Shown: positions 25,324 to 33,619, counted from the first letter of the stretch. The stretch is 64,000 bases of DNA from Faecalibacterium sp. (GCA_020025825.1 JAHHRL010000007.1:11322-75321), one strand, 5' to 3'. Translations and numbers: made by a program. The notes: generated by a model from the sequence alone, not told the origin.

Positions 25324-25932
25324 ATGAAAAACTGTATTGTTACCATTAGTCGTGAATTCTGCACCGGTGGTCAGGAAATCGCAACACGTGTTGCCCAGGA
25401 AATGGGTGTCAAGCTGTACGATAAGGAACTGATTACTTTGGCAGCCAAGAAATCCGGCTTGTCCGAGGAAGCCATTGAAGCTAGCGAAAAACAACACACC
25501 CACAGCTTGCTGTACAACCTGTACACGATGGGCAACGACCTGCCGCTGAGCGATCAGGTGTTTATTTTGCAGTCTCGCATTATTAAGGATTTGGCTGACC
25601 AGGGCTCCTGCGTGATTCTGGGACGCAGCGGTGACTACGTATTGCGTGAGCGTGATGACGTGCTGAGCGTGTTTTTGTATGCACCTGTAGAATACCGCAT
25701 TAAGTACGGCCTGCATGGTAAGTACGAAAGCATGAACGGCCTTGCAGAGAAACAGCTGGAAGAGGAAATCCGCAAGACCGACAAAAAGCGTGCTGCTTAC
25801 TACAACTACTACACACAAAACCGCTGGGGCGATGCACATAACTACGACCTGACACTGAATGCGGCTTTGGGCGAGGAAACTTGCGTAAAGCTGATTATGG
25901 AGGCAGTGCGCGCAAAGCAGCAAAACCTGTAA
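25324..25932 (+). CDS. Cytidylate kinase-like family protein
   Basis: 202 residues. The N-terminus IVTISREFCTGGQEIATRVAQEMGV is the modified P-loop typical of the cytidylate-kinase-like (AAK-related) family, and R-x-x-Y-R/DKKR motifs in the C-terminal half fit its lid. The physiological substrate of these proteins is not established; they are distinct from Cmk. AAAGGAG is five bases after the previous stop region, so it is co-transcribed with the C39-like gene. Terminator at 25964-26005. Confidence 0.85.
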   Translation: MKNCIVTISREFCTGGQEIATRVAQEMGVKLYDKELITLAAKKSGLSEEAIEASEKQHTHSLLYNLYTMGNDLPLSDQVFILQSRIIKDLADQGSCVILGRSGDYVLRERDDVLSVFLYAPVEYRIKYGLHGKYESMNGLAEKQLEEEIRKTDKKRAAYYNYYTQNRWGDAHNYDLTLNAALGEETCVKLIMEAVRAKQQNL

Positions 25933-25963
25933 TATTTACATACAGGAACTGAGATAGTGATAG

Positions 25964-26005
25964 CAAGGCGCCCTATAGTGAAAACTTATGGGGCGCCTTG
26001 ATTTT
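25964..26005 (+). terminator. Rho-independent terminator
   Basis: CAAGGCGCCC (25964-25973) pairs with GGGCGCCTTG (25991-26000), followed by ATTTTGGTTG. Confidence 0.75.
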
Positions 26006-26034
26006 GGTTGTCTAAGTTATAAAAAGAGGAAATG

Positions 26035-27417
26035 ATGGAAAACAATAAAGAGAATGTTATGGGTATAATGCCCGTGGGTCCGCTGCTGTTAAAATTAAGT
26101 ATCCCCATGATGATATCCATGCTGATTCAGGCACTGTACAACATTGTGGACAGTATATTTGTTTCCCGTGTGAGCGAGGCAGCATTAACCAGTGTTTCGC
26201 TGGCTTTTGCACTGCAAAACATGATGATTGCGGTAGCTGTTGGCACCGGTGTGGGTGTAAATGCTGCGCTGAGTAAATCACTGGGCGAGAAAGACAGCAA
26301 AGGTGCGAACAAGGCTGCGGATAATGGCATCTTTTTGGCCGTTTGCAGCTATCTGGTATTTTTAGTAATCGGCTTGTTTTTCCTGCCGTTATACTTTGGT
26401 ACGCAGACGGATGACCCGCTGATTTATCAGGGCGGCGTCGAGTATATGTTTATATGCTGTGTGTTTGGCCCGGGACTGTTTTTGGCTTGTATGCTGGAAA
26501 AGATTCTGTGCTCAACCGGACGCACCCACTATGCAATGGTTTGTCAGGCAGCGGGTGCCATCTGCAATATTGTGCTGGACCCCATTTTCATTTTTGGCTA
26601 TTGCGGTGAGTTTTTGTCCGGCACACGAGGTGCGGCAGTTGCTACTGTAATCGGCCAGATGTGCGGTGCTTTGCTGGGCATATACTATTGTATGCGCCGT
26701 ACACCGGAAGTGCAGGTTACATTCAAGGGCTTCCGCCCGGACGGTGCAACCATTGGCCGCATTTATGCGGTTGGTGCACCCAGTATTGCGATGCAGTCTG
26801 TGGGCAGTGTTATGGTATACGGCTTTAACAAGATTTTGATGGGCTTTACAGCTACGGCAGTTGCTGTTTTTGGTGTCTACTTTAAGCTGCAAAGTTTTGC
26901 CTTTATGCCGGTTTTTGGCTTAAATAACGGTATGGTTCCCATTGTGGCATATAACTATGGTGCACGCAAAGGGCATCGAGTGATTCGTACCGTTATATGG
27001 TCCTGCGGCATTGCGCTGGTTATTTTAACGCTGGGTCTGGTATCGTTCCAGATGGTGCCGGAAAAGCTGCTGCTCTGGTTTGATGCAAGCGAACAGATGC
27101 TGGGAATCGGTACCGTTGCGCTGCGTATCATTTCGTGGAGCTTCCCGCTGGCAGCATTGGCCATTGTATTGTGTTCGATGTTTCAGGCATTGGGCCGTGG
27201 TGTGTACAGCTTGTATATGTCGTTAAGCCGCCAGCTTGTAGTGCTGCTGCCTATGGGATGGCTGCTGGCAAAAACCGGCCGGCTGGAGTTGGTTTGGTGG
27301 GCGTTCCCCATTGCGGAGGCAGTGGGACTTTTAGTTGGTTTTGTGTACTTGTTTGTTGTATGGAAGCAGATTCTTCGCCCCATGATAGAGGAAGAGAAAA
27401 GAAACACAGAACAATAA
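26035..27417 (+). CDS. MATE-family efflux transporter
   Basis: Na+ or H+ coupled drug/metabolite exporter with about twelve transmembrane segments, 460 residues. The N-terminal half holds SIPMMISMLIQALYNIVDSIFVS, the DinF/NorM-like MATE signature, and a repeat of the same organisation starts near residue 235. AGAGGA lies only four bases before ATG 26035 and one base before the alternative ATG 26032; the shorter form is chosen. The DUF308 gene follows after 34 bases and probably shares the transcript. Confidence 0.92.
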   Translation: MENNKENVMGIMPVGPLLLKLSIPMMISMLIQALYNIVDSIFVSRVSEAALTSVSLAFALQNMMIAVAVGTGVGVNAALSKSLGEKDSKGANKAADNGIFLAVCSYLVFLVIGLFFLPLYFGTQTDDPLIYQGGVEYMFICCVFGPGLFLACMLEKILCSTGRTHYAMVCQAAGAICNIVLDPIFIFGYCGEFLSGTRGAAVATVIGQMCGALLGIYYCMRRTPEVQVTFKGFRPDGATIGRIYAVGAPSIAMQSVGSVMVYGFNKILMGFTATAVAVFGVYFKLQSFAFMPVFGLNNGMVPIVAYNYGARKGHRVIRTVIWSCGIALVILTLGLVSFQMVPEKLLLWFDASEQMLGIGTVALRIISWSFPLAALAIVLCSMFQALGRGVYSLYMSLSRQLVVLLPMGWLLAKTGRLELVWWAFPIAEAVGLLVGFVYLFVVWKQILRPMIEEEKRNTEQ

Positions 27418-27451
27418 GTAGGGCCATGCCCGAAGAGAAAGGATATTTGCT

Positions 27452-28093
27452 ATGAAAAGATTAAAGTGGAATATGATTCTTTTGAGCAGCGTATACTTGC
27501 TTTTGGGCATCGTTTTGCTGATTTGGCCGGATGTGGTACTGGGCGGTATTTGCATGGTGATTGGCAGCCTGGTAGCGGGCACCGGTATTGTGCAGCTGGT
27601 ACGTTTTTTTACAGTAAGAGAACGGCTGTTTTTTGCACCGCTGACGTTGGTGGGCGGCCTGATTTGCTTGGGCTTGGGATTATTCCTGCTGCTGCGTGCA
27701 GATGTGATTTTGACTGCTCTGCCCATTGTGTTTGGCTTGTTTATTGTATTTGACAGCGTATTGCGCATCCAGAATGCATTAGAGCTGCGCCGCTGCGGCT
27801 ATACTACTTGGAAGGGTATTTTGGCAAGCGGCGGCGTAAGCGTTGTGCTGGGCTTGGTGATGCTGTTTAACCCGTTTGGCACAGTACAGGCGCTGGTTAT
27901 GGCAATTGGTATTATCCTGATTGTGGAAGGTGTACTGAACCTGCTGAGCACAGGGTATACTGCTTTTGCGGTAACGGCCTATTTCAATAACCATCCGGAG
28001 GAGGTTTCTTCGGGGTGGGACGGTGTACTGGGCAAAGGCACTACACTGGAAGGTACTGCGGTGGAGATGGATGCAGACGATAAATCCGAATAA
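27452..28093 (+). CDS. DUF308 / HdeD-like membrane protein
   Basis: 213 residues with six hydrophobic helices in three pairs, for example NMILLSSVYLLLGIVLLIWPDVV, which is the repeating pattern of the HdeD/DUF308 family. HdeD is linked to acid resistance in E. coli; in Firmicutes the role is unknown. The C-terminus is a soluble acidic tail. GAGAAAGGA is before the ATG. Confidence 0.85.
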   Translation: MKRLKWNMILLSSVYLLLGIVLLIWPDVVLGGICMVIGSLVAGTGIVQLVRFFTVRERLFFAPLTLVGGLICLGLGLFLLLRADVILTALPIVFGLFIVFDSVLRIQNALELRRCGYTTWKGILASGGVSVVLGLVMLFNPFGTVQALVMAIGIILIVEGVLNLLSTGYTAFAVTAYFNNHPEEVSSGWDGVLGKGTTLEGTAVEMDADDKSE

Positions 28094-28095
28094 AG

Positions 28096-28128
28096 AAAAA
28101 AGCTTCGACAGTTGTCGAGGCTTTTTAT
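28096..28128. terminator. Bidirectional terminator
   Basis: AAAAAGC-TTCGACA (28097-28110) and TGTCGA-GGCTTTTT (28113-28126) form a stem with flanking A and T tracts. It separates the DUF308 gene from the converging ImmA-like gene, whose stop codon at 28125 lies inside it. Confidence 0.75.
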
Positions 28129-28538
28129 TTGTTATCGGTAAAAGCGTGGGGGTCCAATCCACGATAGAAAAAGTAAGCTTGCTCTACCAGTTCTTCGGTG
28201 ATGTCTAACTCTTCTGCGATTTCATGCACACTGAGGCCCATTCGCAGTAAGGCGTCCAGTTGAGGGGCAGGGCAAAGCTCTTGGATAAGGGCACGGTCTA
28301 CACGTGCTTCACTGCGGCGGCGCTCCTGTGGGTCACTGTCAGCAGTGTAAAAAGCGCTTAGCCGAAAATGCTGCTTTTCGTGCTCCAGTACGGTGCGCTT
28401 TTCTCGGCTGTCGGTAAGGGTGCCCAGCAAAACAAGGCCGTCTGCTGAAGCAATTGCTTTACGGTGCAAGGGTGGGTAGCCAACTACCTGCACGCCCATA
28501 TCAGCCAATTCCTGTTCCGTTATCTCGGTTTTTGTCAT
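28125..28538 (-). CDS. ImmA/IrrE-like metallopeptidase
   Basis: 137 residues. The zinc motif HEKQH occurs in TVLEHEKQHFRLSAF, with a third-ligand candidate Glu in RRSEARVDRALIQE about 25 residues later, the arrangement of ImmA/IrrE proteins. ImmA cleaves its cognate XRE repressor ImmR in the mobile element ICEBs1 and relieves repression. The last 50 residues could form another HTH (LSVHEIAEELDITEELVEQAY). Its first 38 bases overlap the XRE gene, a coupled pair as in ImmR-ImmA. The N-terminus is short compared with ICEBs1 ImmA. Confidence 0.75.
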   Translation of the reverse strand: MTKTEITEQELADMGVQVVGYPPLHRKAIASADGLVLLGTLTDSREKRTVLEHEKQHFRLSAFYTADSDPQERRRSEARVDRALIQELCPAPQLDALLRMGLSVHEIAEELDITEELVEQAYFFYRGLDPHAFTDNK

Positions 28539-28857
28539 TTTTCTTTAGCTCGGCCTTTACCCGCATAAAGGCAATAAGGTCCTGTTTATCGTCATCGTCC
28601 AAAAAGTCTTTTACTTCACCGTAATAGGCAAGCAGCATATCCGATGGAGGGGTTGGCTCGCCGCCGGTTAGCTCATCGGCAGATACCCCTAAAGCATCTG
28701 CCAGGCTGCGTGCGGTTTCCACGCTGATGGTTTTTTTGCGGCCGTTTTTCAGGTCACTTAATATGCCGGGGCTGATGCCTGCCCGCTTACAGGCGGCGGT
28801 AACACTGATGCCCCTGTCGGCGCACAGGCGGGCAACGGTATCGTACAGCATAGACAT
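28501..28857 (-). CDS. XRE-family repressor, ImmR-like
   Basis: 118 residues. An HTH of the Cro/C1 type at about 8-62 (ISVTAACKRAGISPGILSDLKNGRKKTISVETARSLADALGV) is followed by an acidic C-terminal helix region (EVKDFLDDDDKQDLIAFMRVKAEL), which is the part ImmA-type proteases usually recognise. GAGGAG is ten bases before ATG 28857. Two copies of a 16-base palindrome upstream (28901-28916 and 28964-28979) are likely its operators, so it should repress both itself and the facing small genes. Confidence 0.88.
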   Translation of the reverse strand: MSMLYDTVARLCADRGISVTAACKRAGISPGILSDLKNGRKKTISVETARSLADALGVSADELTGGEPTPPSDMLLAYYGEVKDFLDDDDKQDLIAFMRVKAELKKNDKNRDNGTGIG

Positions 28858-28892
28858 AATAAAAGGCTCCTCTCTGAGAGGGAACTACCCTC

Positions 28893-28921
28893 TTGACAAA
28901 ATACTTGAACAAGTATAAAAT
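28893..28921 (+). promoter_or_regulatory. Forward promoter with XRE operator in the spacer
   Basis: TTGACA (28893-28898), 17 bases, TAAAAT (28916-28921). The spacer contains the perfect palindrome ATACTTG-AA-CAAGTAT (28901-28916). It reads toward the two small genes at 29066 and 29447. Confidence 0.6.
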
Positions 28922-28958
28922 TGCAATGGAAATAGGAAATAACTGGAATCTATAATCT

Positions 28959-28988
28959 AGTATATACTTGATTAAGTATAAATGTCAA
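28959..28988 (-). promoter_or_regulatory. Reverse promoter with second XRE operator
   Basis: On the reverse strand TTGACA (28988-28983), 18 bases, TATACT (28964-28959). The second operator copy ATACTTG-AT-TAAGTAT (28964-28979) lies in the spacer. It reads into the XRE-ImmA pair. The two promoters face each other, so their transcripts overlap by some tens of bases. Confidence 0.6.
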
Positions 28989-29065
28989 GGCTTCCTTGCT
29001 GGGGCAAATCGAGTATATCATAATTGGAGTACTATAAAGCGGACGAAAAAAGGAGGCGGACTTGG

Positions 29066-29413
29066 TTGAGCACAGAAAAAAAGGAAAATCCATTGTGGCA
29101 GTATCGCTGCATTATGCAGAATGCCCGTCAGGTGGAACAGCGTTTGGCAGAGTATATCCAAGCGATTGAAGAATTTGGTCTGGAAGAACCGCACAGCGAC
29201 CAAACACCCATTCAGTGCAGAGAAGAATTGCTTACCCCTAAAGAGATTTTACGGCGTGCAGGAGAATATGCAGATGCTTTGGAGCAAATGATGCTGGAGG
29301 CTGCGCAGGCCAGAAATCAAGTGCTGACCAATATTTTGCGGCAAAGCAGCGGCCTTGCGGAATATCGTGCTTTACGCAAGACATACATAGATAACGTGGA
29401 CGACGCCGTATGA
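29066..29413 (+). CDS. Small helical protein, unknown function
   Basis: 115 residues from a TTG at 29066, with AGGAGG at 29051-29056. The product is charged, without a signal or transmembrane segment, and is predicted to be mostly helical (MQNARQVEQRLAEYIQAI and ALEQMMLEAAQARNQ). I recognise no family. It is the first gene after the operator-bearing promoter and is followed by the membrane coiled-coil gene 33 bases later. Confidence 0.7.
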   Translation: MSTEKKENPLWQYRCIMQNARQVEQRLAEYIQAIEEFGLEEPHSDQTPIQCREELLTPKEILRRAGEYADALEQMMLEAAQARNQVLTNILRQSSGLAEYRALRKTYIDNVDDAV

Positions 29414-29446
29414 TTTTGTTATACTAGGCAAAAAAGGAGGGGTACA

Positions 29447-29836
29447 ATGGAACAAAACAAGGAATCCATGGCTAAGGAACAAGCTGCCTTAGAAACACGC
29501 CTTGCCGCAATGGAACAAACATTAGCTTACCAAACGGAGTTGCTGGAGCAGCATGCGGAGCGGGAAAAGAAGCGCCGCATCTGGTTTTTTATTAAACTGG
29601 CGATTGTTGTGGTACTGTTGGTAGTACTGGTTCCTCGCATGGTGCAGTTATATCAGGACGTAAATACCTTTATTGTGGAAACCCAAACCCAGATGGCTGC
29701 TATGGAGCAGCAAGTATCTGCGTTTTTGACGGAAACCAGTGAAGATTTGGACACCATCAGCAAAACAATGGAGAACATCCAAACACTGATTCAGCCGGTG
29801 GTACAGTTTATCGAGCGCTGGAAAGGTCCTTGGTAA
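29447..29836 (+). CDS. Small membrane protein with flanking coiled coils, unknown function
   Basis: 129 residues. A charged heptad-like helix (about 1-42) leads into KKRR and a single transmembrane segment at 45-63 (FFIKLAIVVVLLVVL), then a second amphipathic helix on the other side (about 70-120). Charge distribution suggests the N-terminus is inside the cell. A strong AAAAAGGAGG precedes the ATG. Paired with the 115-residue gene under XRE/ImmA control. No family recognised. Confidence 0.75.
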   Translation: MEQNKESMAKEQAALETRLAAMEQTLAYQTELLEQHAEREKKRRIWFFIKLAIVVVLLVVLVPRMVQLYQDVNTFIVETQTQMAAMEQQVSAFLTETSEDLDTISKTMENIQTLIQPVVQFIERWKGPW

Positions 29837-29850
29837 AGCATAAAAGAACA

Positions 29851-29892
29851 ATAAAAGCCCCCTGCCTTGTAGTAAGGCAGGGGGCTTTTGCT
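29851..29892. terminator. Bidirectional terminator
   Basis: Perfect stem AAAAGCCCCCTGCCTT (29853-29868) / AAGGCAGGGGGCTTTT (29874-29889), loop GTAGT. It serves the small-gene operon and the cyclophilin gene. Confidence 0.92.
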
Positions 29893-29905
29893 TTTTAATA
29901 ATCGC

Positions 29906-30376
29906 TTAGATTTCCTCAACCTTAGCCATGCGCACGGGTGTGCGGGGCTTGTCGTTCCAATCGGTAGCAACAGAGGCAATCTTATCAACCTGGTCCATGC
30001 CTGCAACAACATGGCCGAAAGCTGCGTACTGACCGTCCAGATGCGGAGCGTCCTTGTGCATAATAAAGAACTGGCTGCCTGCGCTGTTGGGGTCCATAGC
30101 ACGAGCCATGCTGATAACACCACGGGTGTGCTTGATGGGGTTGCTGACACCATTTGCAGCAAACTCGCCCTTAATGTTCCAGCCGGGGCCGCCGGTGCCG
30201 GTGCCCAGAGGGCAACCACCCTGAATCATAAAACCGGGGATGATACGGTGAAAGGTCAGGCCGTCGTAAAAACCAGACTTGACCAACTTCAGAAAGTTCT
30301 CACAGGTGATGGGGGCAGCTGCTGTGTCCAGCTCGATGTCGATAATGCCGCCGTCTTCCATGGTAATGCGAACCAT
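29906..30376 (-). CDS. Cyclophilin-type peptidyl-prolyl cis-trans isomerase
   Basis: 156 residues, a single cytoplasmic cyclophilin domain. Active-site blocks seen: FHRIIPGFMIQGG with the catalytic Arg, SMARAMDPNSAGSQFFI, and the AFGHVVAGMD segment. The usual active-site Trp is not present in its normal place (LDGQYAAFG), as in many bacterial forms. AAAGGAG precedes the ATG. Confidence 0.95.
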   Translation of the reverse strand: MVRITMEDGGIIDIELDTAAAPITCENFLKLVKSGFYDGLTFHRIIPGFMIQGGCPLGTGTGGPGWNIKGEFAANGVSNPIKHTRGVISMARAMDPNSAGSQFFIMHKDAPHLDGQYAAFGHVVAGMDQVDKIASVATDWNDKPRTPVRMAKVEEI

Positions 30377-30552
30377 TTTGCAAACTCCTTTGTTTGTGGC
30401 CGTTTGGGCCGATGATATAATGACGGGAAAACCCCGTACAGACTAACGCATAGTATAGCATAAAAGCGTGCGTTCGCAAAGGGAAAAAACGGATAATTTA
30501 CAAATCGTTGAAGATATTTTATCCTATCCCCGTGCTTTTTATGATGCGCGGG

Positions 30553-31485
30553 CTAAAGCTGGTCCTTCAGCTCCGGCATATCTGCCCAAAAACGCTTTGC
30601 ACAGTGGCTGCGCCGCAGTGCTTCGTTTCGGCGGGCTTCGATGGAAAGGGTATGGTAAAACTGCTTCCACAAGTCTTGATAATACTGCTCGGTTTTATCG
30701 GGTGCAGGCAGTGTAAGCGGCGCATCCAGTGTGAAAATTTGGGCTTTATGGTTTTGGTACAGCAAGACTTCGCTGTGCGTAGCATCGTAAATCAAAAACT
30801 GTTCGTCCGGATAGCGTGTACAAAAGTGCCCCCGCAAAAGGGGCAGGGCATGACATTTGGGGTGAATGATAGAGCCGAGCATACCGTCTGCGTCCTGAAA
30901 ACGTACAAACCCAAAAAGGTGGTCTATCTCGTACCCAATGGCGGTATCCAACGCATACACCGCCGCTACATCCGGATGGCTTGCCATGCCAAGGGTACGT
31001 TGTCCTTCGGAAAAGGCCAGACGCATAAAACGAAGCAGCAACAGGTCCTTGTCGGGGGAACCTGAAAGAAATACGGTGTTCAAAAAGCGTCGTCCGGTAC
31101 TGCCCATCAGGTTGCAATAGCTTTTATAAACCCGTTTGGCTTTGGTTTGGTCACTGTCGATATAGCGGCTCTCGTACAGGGTGGGCTGTACTTGTTCCGG
31201 CGGCCAAATGGAAAAAGGCATCTCGTGGCGATTGAAACTTTCAAAAATGCAGCACAAAAAACCAGCAAAGCTGCCATCGTAACAATAAACAACATCGGCA
31301 TCGTGTGCCGGACGAGGCTGCTTTTTAGGCGGCGGGGGATAGGCTTGCGATGCGTTGCACTGGGCACCTCGTGCAATGGGGCGGTCGTCGGGCTGGCCGG
31401 GACGTTTCCATGACACAAAGGAATCCTCTTGCGAGAGTTCGCCTCCATTGGCAGAAAAATACATTAAAGAGCTTTCGCCAGACAT
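30553..31485 (-). CDS. TIGR03915-type putative DNA metabolism/repair protein (DUF4130)
   Basis: 310 residues from ATG 31485 (MSGESSLMYFSANGG), with AGGAGG upstream at 31492-31498; a longer frame from 31590 has no site. Features of the family are seen: VVYCYDGSFAGFLCCIFESF near the start, a central VGYEIDHLFGFVRFQD-like part (AIGYEIDHLFGF), DEQFLIYDATHSEVLLY, and the WKQFYHTLSIEARRNEALRRSHCAKRFWADMPEL end. This family occurs almost always beside the radical-SAM protein TIGR03916, as here. The biochemical function is not known. Confidence 0.88.
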   Translation of the reverse strand: MSGESSLMYFSANGGELSQEDSFVSWKRPGQPDDRPIARGAQCNASQAYPPPPKKQPRPAHDADVVYCYDGSFAGFLCCIFESFNRHEMPFSIWPPEQVQPTLYESRYIDSDQTKAKRVYKSYCNLMGSTGRRFLNTVFLSGSPDKDLLLLRFMRLAFSEGQRTLGMASHPDVAAVYALDTAIGYEIDHLFGFVRFQDADGMLGSIIHPKCHALPLLRGHFCTRYPDEQFLIYDATHSEVLLYQNHKAQIFTLDAPLTLPAPDKTEQYYQDLWKQFYHTLSIEARRNEALRRSHCAKRFWADMPELKDQL

Positions 31486-32822
31486 TGTACGGCCTCCTCT
31501 CGTACCAGATTGCCCGCTAAACGGGGATTCATGCCGTTTTGCGCCAGTTGCTGCACAGCAGGGGCGCTGAACAGGCTCAGCTGTTCGCAATCCGCATTAA
31601 ACACTTTGGGGTCCAGCAGGGCACGGGTGATCGTTTCACGGCCTTGTGAGCCACGGCCTCCGGTTGCGCCTGCAAACCCACGACACACAATAAAGTATTG
31701 CGCACGCTTCAACACGACCCCCATGCGGCGCAGTTCATCCAACCCAAGGGAGGCTGTACGCCTTGCAGATTGAATCCGTCGGGCACAGGTCGGGCCGATG
31801 CCCGGTACACGCAGCAGCGTTTCGTACGGGGCGGTGTTCACGTCTACGGGAAACTGGTCGTAGTGGTACAAAGCCCAGTTGCATTTTGGGTCCAGGTAAG
31901 GGTTGAAGTTGGGGTTTTCCTGACTGAGGATTTCCTTTGCGGAAAAATGATAAAACCGCAGCAGCCAATCCGCTTGGTATAGGCGATGCTCCCGCAAAAG
32001 CGGGGGCTTTGTGTCTAAAGCCGGCAGACGGCTGTCCTCCGCAACAGGAATGTAGGCAGAGTAGAATACACGGCGCAGGTGATACTTTTGGTACAGGCCC
32101 TCAGTAAGCTGCAAAATATGCCAGTCGCTTTCGGGGCTGGCACCTACAATCATTTGGGTGCTTTGCCCTGCGGGAGCAAACTTGGGAGCGTTTTTATAAA
32201 CGGTCAGTTCCTGCTTGCTGGTCTGCGTGGCAGTGGCGATTTGCCCCATGGGACGAAAAATGGCACGTTTGCCTTTGTCGGGTGCCAACAGATGCAGACT
32301 TTTCTCGCTGGGCAGCTCAACATTAACGCTTAAGCGGTCCGCCAAAAGCCCTAACTCCTGAATCAGCATCGGGTCGGTACCGGGGATGGCCTTTGCATGG
32401 ATGTATCCCCGAAAATGATACTCCTCCCGCAGGATGCGCAGGCAGGCAATCATACGTTCGGTGGTGTAATCCGCAGTGCCCAGTACGGCGCTGGAAAGAA
32501 ATAACCCCTCGATATAATTACGGCGATAAAACTGAATCGTCAGCTCGGCTAACTCTCGTGCAGTAAAAGTGGCACGGGGTAAATCGTTGGAACGGCGGTT
32601 TACACAGTAGCTGCAATCATAGGAGCAGTAGTTGCTCATCAGCACCTTTAACAGGCTGACACAACGGCCGTCAGCAGTAAAAGTATGGCAGCAGCCGGGA
32701 GCGTAACAGCTGCCGATACTGCCGGCGGCACCGCCACGTGCTGCACCACTGGAGGTGCAGGCAACGTCGTATTTTGCGCTGTCGGCCAAAATGGTTAACT
32801 TGTCCATCAGGCTTTGCTGCAT
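31464..32822 (-). CDS. TIGR03916-type radical SAM protein, putative DNA modification/repair
   Basis: 452 residues. The cluster motif CSYDCSYC lies in SNYCSYDCSYCVNR near residue 61. A C-terminal helix-hairpin-helix (VPGIGPTCARRIQSARR) points to DNA binding. The CAPGCCHTFTADGRC segment upstream is typical of this family. The downstream partner gene overlaps by 22 bases. AAGGAGG precedes ATG 32822. The pair is widespread in Firmicutes and the substrate is unproven. Confidence 0.9.
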   Translation of the reverse strand: MQQSLMDKLTILADSAKYDVACTSSGAARGGAAGSIGSCYAPGCCHTFTADGRCVSLLKVLMSNYCSYDCSYCVNRRSNDLPRATFTARELAELTIQFYRRNYIEGLFLSSAVLGTADYTTERMIACLRILREEYHFRGYIHAKAIPGTDPMLIQELGLLADRLSVNVELPSEKSLHLLAPDKGKRAIFRPMGQIATATQTSKQELTVYKNAPKFAPAGQSTQMIVGASPESDWHILQLTEGLYQKYHLRRVFYSAYIPVAEDSRLPALDTKPPLLREHRLYQADWLLRFYHFSAKEILSQENPNFNPYLDPKCNWALYHYDQFPVDVNTAPYETLLRVPGIGPTCARRIQSARRTASLGLDELRRMGVVLKRAQYFIVCRGFAGATGGRGSQGRETITRALLDPKVFNADCEQLSLFSAPAVQQLAQNGMNPRLAGNLVREEAVQCLAKAL

Positions 32823-32857
32823 GGTGTTTCCTCCTTGAAATGCCTAAAAAAGGGTGC

Positions 32858-32894
32858 AAAAAACCGGGCCGTACGCAATGCGCCGCCCGGCCTT
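32858..32894 (-). terminator. Terminator of the S24 repressor gene
   Basis: CCGGGC (32864-32869) pairs with GCCCGG (32885-32890), and CGC/GCG inside extend the stem. A TTTTTT run follows on the reverse strand. Confidence 0.75.
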
Positions 32895-32933
32895 GTTGGC
32901 TGAATGCCTATACTGTGCGTGAAAAGGGTTTGG

Positions 32934-33566
32934 TTACCACTTTGCTTTTGTTTCCACTACTTTTCCCGCAATATACAGCTGGTTTAATTCTTCGCCCTTA
33001 ATAACTAAATCCTCATAAGTGCGGTTGAAAGGCTGCAAGACAATGGTGTTGCCACGCTGCACGTACTTTTTCAGGGTGCCTTCCCCTTCAGACCCATAGA
33101 CGAAAACGCCAAGGTCGCCGTTTTCCAGCGTGCTTTGGCGGTGAACCAGTGCAAGGTCACCGTCCAGAATGCGGGGCTCCATACTATCGCCTTTTACCAC
33201 AAGATAAAAGTAATTGTTCGGGTCCTTTACACGGGCATATTCCTGCCCGTAATCTTCCTCAAATGCAAGTGCGCCATACCCAGCCTTAACGGTTCCGATA
33301 ACCGGAATCAGACTTTCACGGTAGCCGCCAAAAAAGCGTGCCTCCGCAGAGTGGGTTTCTTCACTTTCCTGATGCAAGCCCAAAAGGGCATCTGTAGTGG
33401 TATTTAGCAGCGCCGCAATGCGTGCCAGAGTAGAGGGATCGGGAGAAGACTTGCCGTTTTCCCACTTACCCACGGCCTGCTGGGTGACACCCAAACTTGC
33501 AGCCAAGTCAGTCTGGCTGAGTTTAGCGGCTTTACGGGCGGTACGCAGCTGTTTTGAAAATTCCAT
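32934..33566 (-). CDS. XRE/S24 self-cleaving repressor (CI/LexA-like)
   Basis: 210 residues from ATG 33566 (MEFSKQLRTARK). AGGAG lies 10 bases upstream, and a longer start at 33608 is not supported. The N-terminal HTH (6-62) is followed by an S24 peptidase domain. The cleavage dipeptide Ala95-Gly96, nucleophile Ser128 in KGDSMEP and general-base Lys166 in GTLKKY are all present. Self-cleavage of this type is normally triggered by RecA-ssDNA after DNA damage. It is a phage-repressor-type protein and not LexA itself. Three copies of a palindrome upstream are probable operators. Confidence 0.9.
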   Translation of the reverse strand: MEFSKQLRTARKAAKLSQTDLAASLGVTQQAVGKWENGKSSPDPSTLARIAALLNTTTDALLGLHQESEETHSAEARFFGGYRESLIPVIGTVKAGYGALAFEEDYGQEYARVKDPNNYFYLVVKGDSMEPRILDGDLALVHRQSTLENGDLGVFVYGSEGEGTLKKYVQRGNTIVLQPFNRTYEDLVIKGEELNQLYIAGKVVETKAKW

Positions 33567-33604
33567 AGCCACATGCTCCTGTTCATGTTTGTTGAGAAAA
33601 GTAT

Positions 33605-33619
33605 ACAACCAAAAGATGT
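33605..33619. promoter_or_regulatory. Third, imperfect copy of the S24 repressor operator
   Basis: ACAAC-CAAAA-GATGT, one mismatch from the ACAAC-N5-GTTGT pattern, about 40 bases before the repressor start. Confidence 0.4.

Noticed and set aside
32934..33566. The S24 protein as the cell's LexA
   Set aside because: Its HTH is of the XRE/CI type rather than the LexA winged helix, and the operator is not the Firmicutes CGAACN4GTTYG form.
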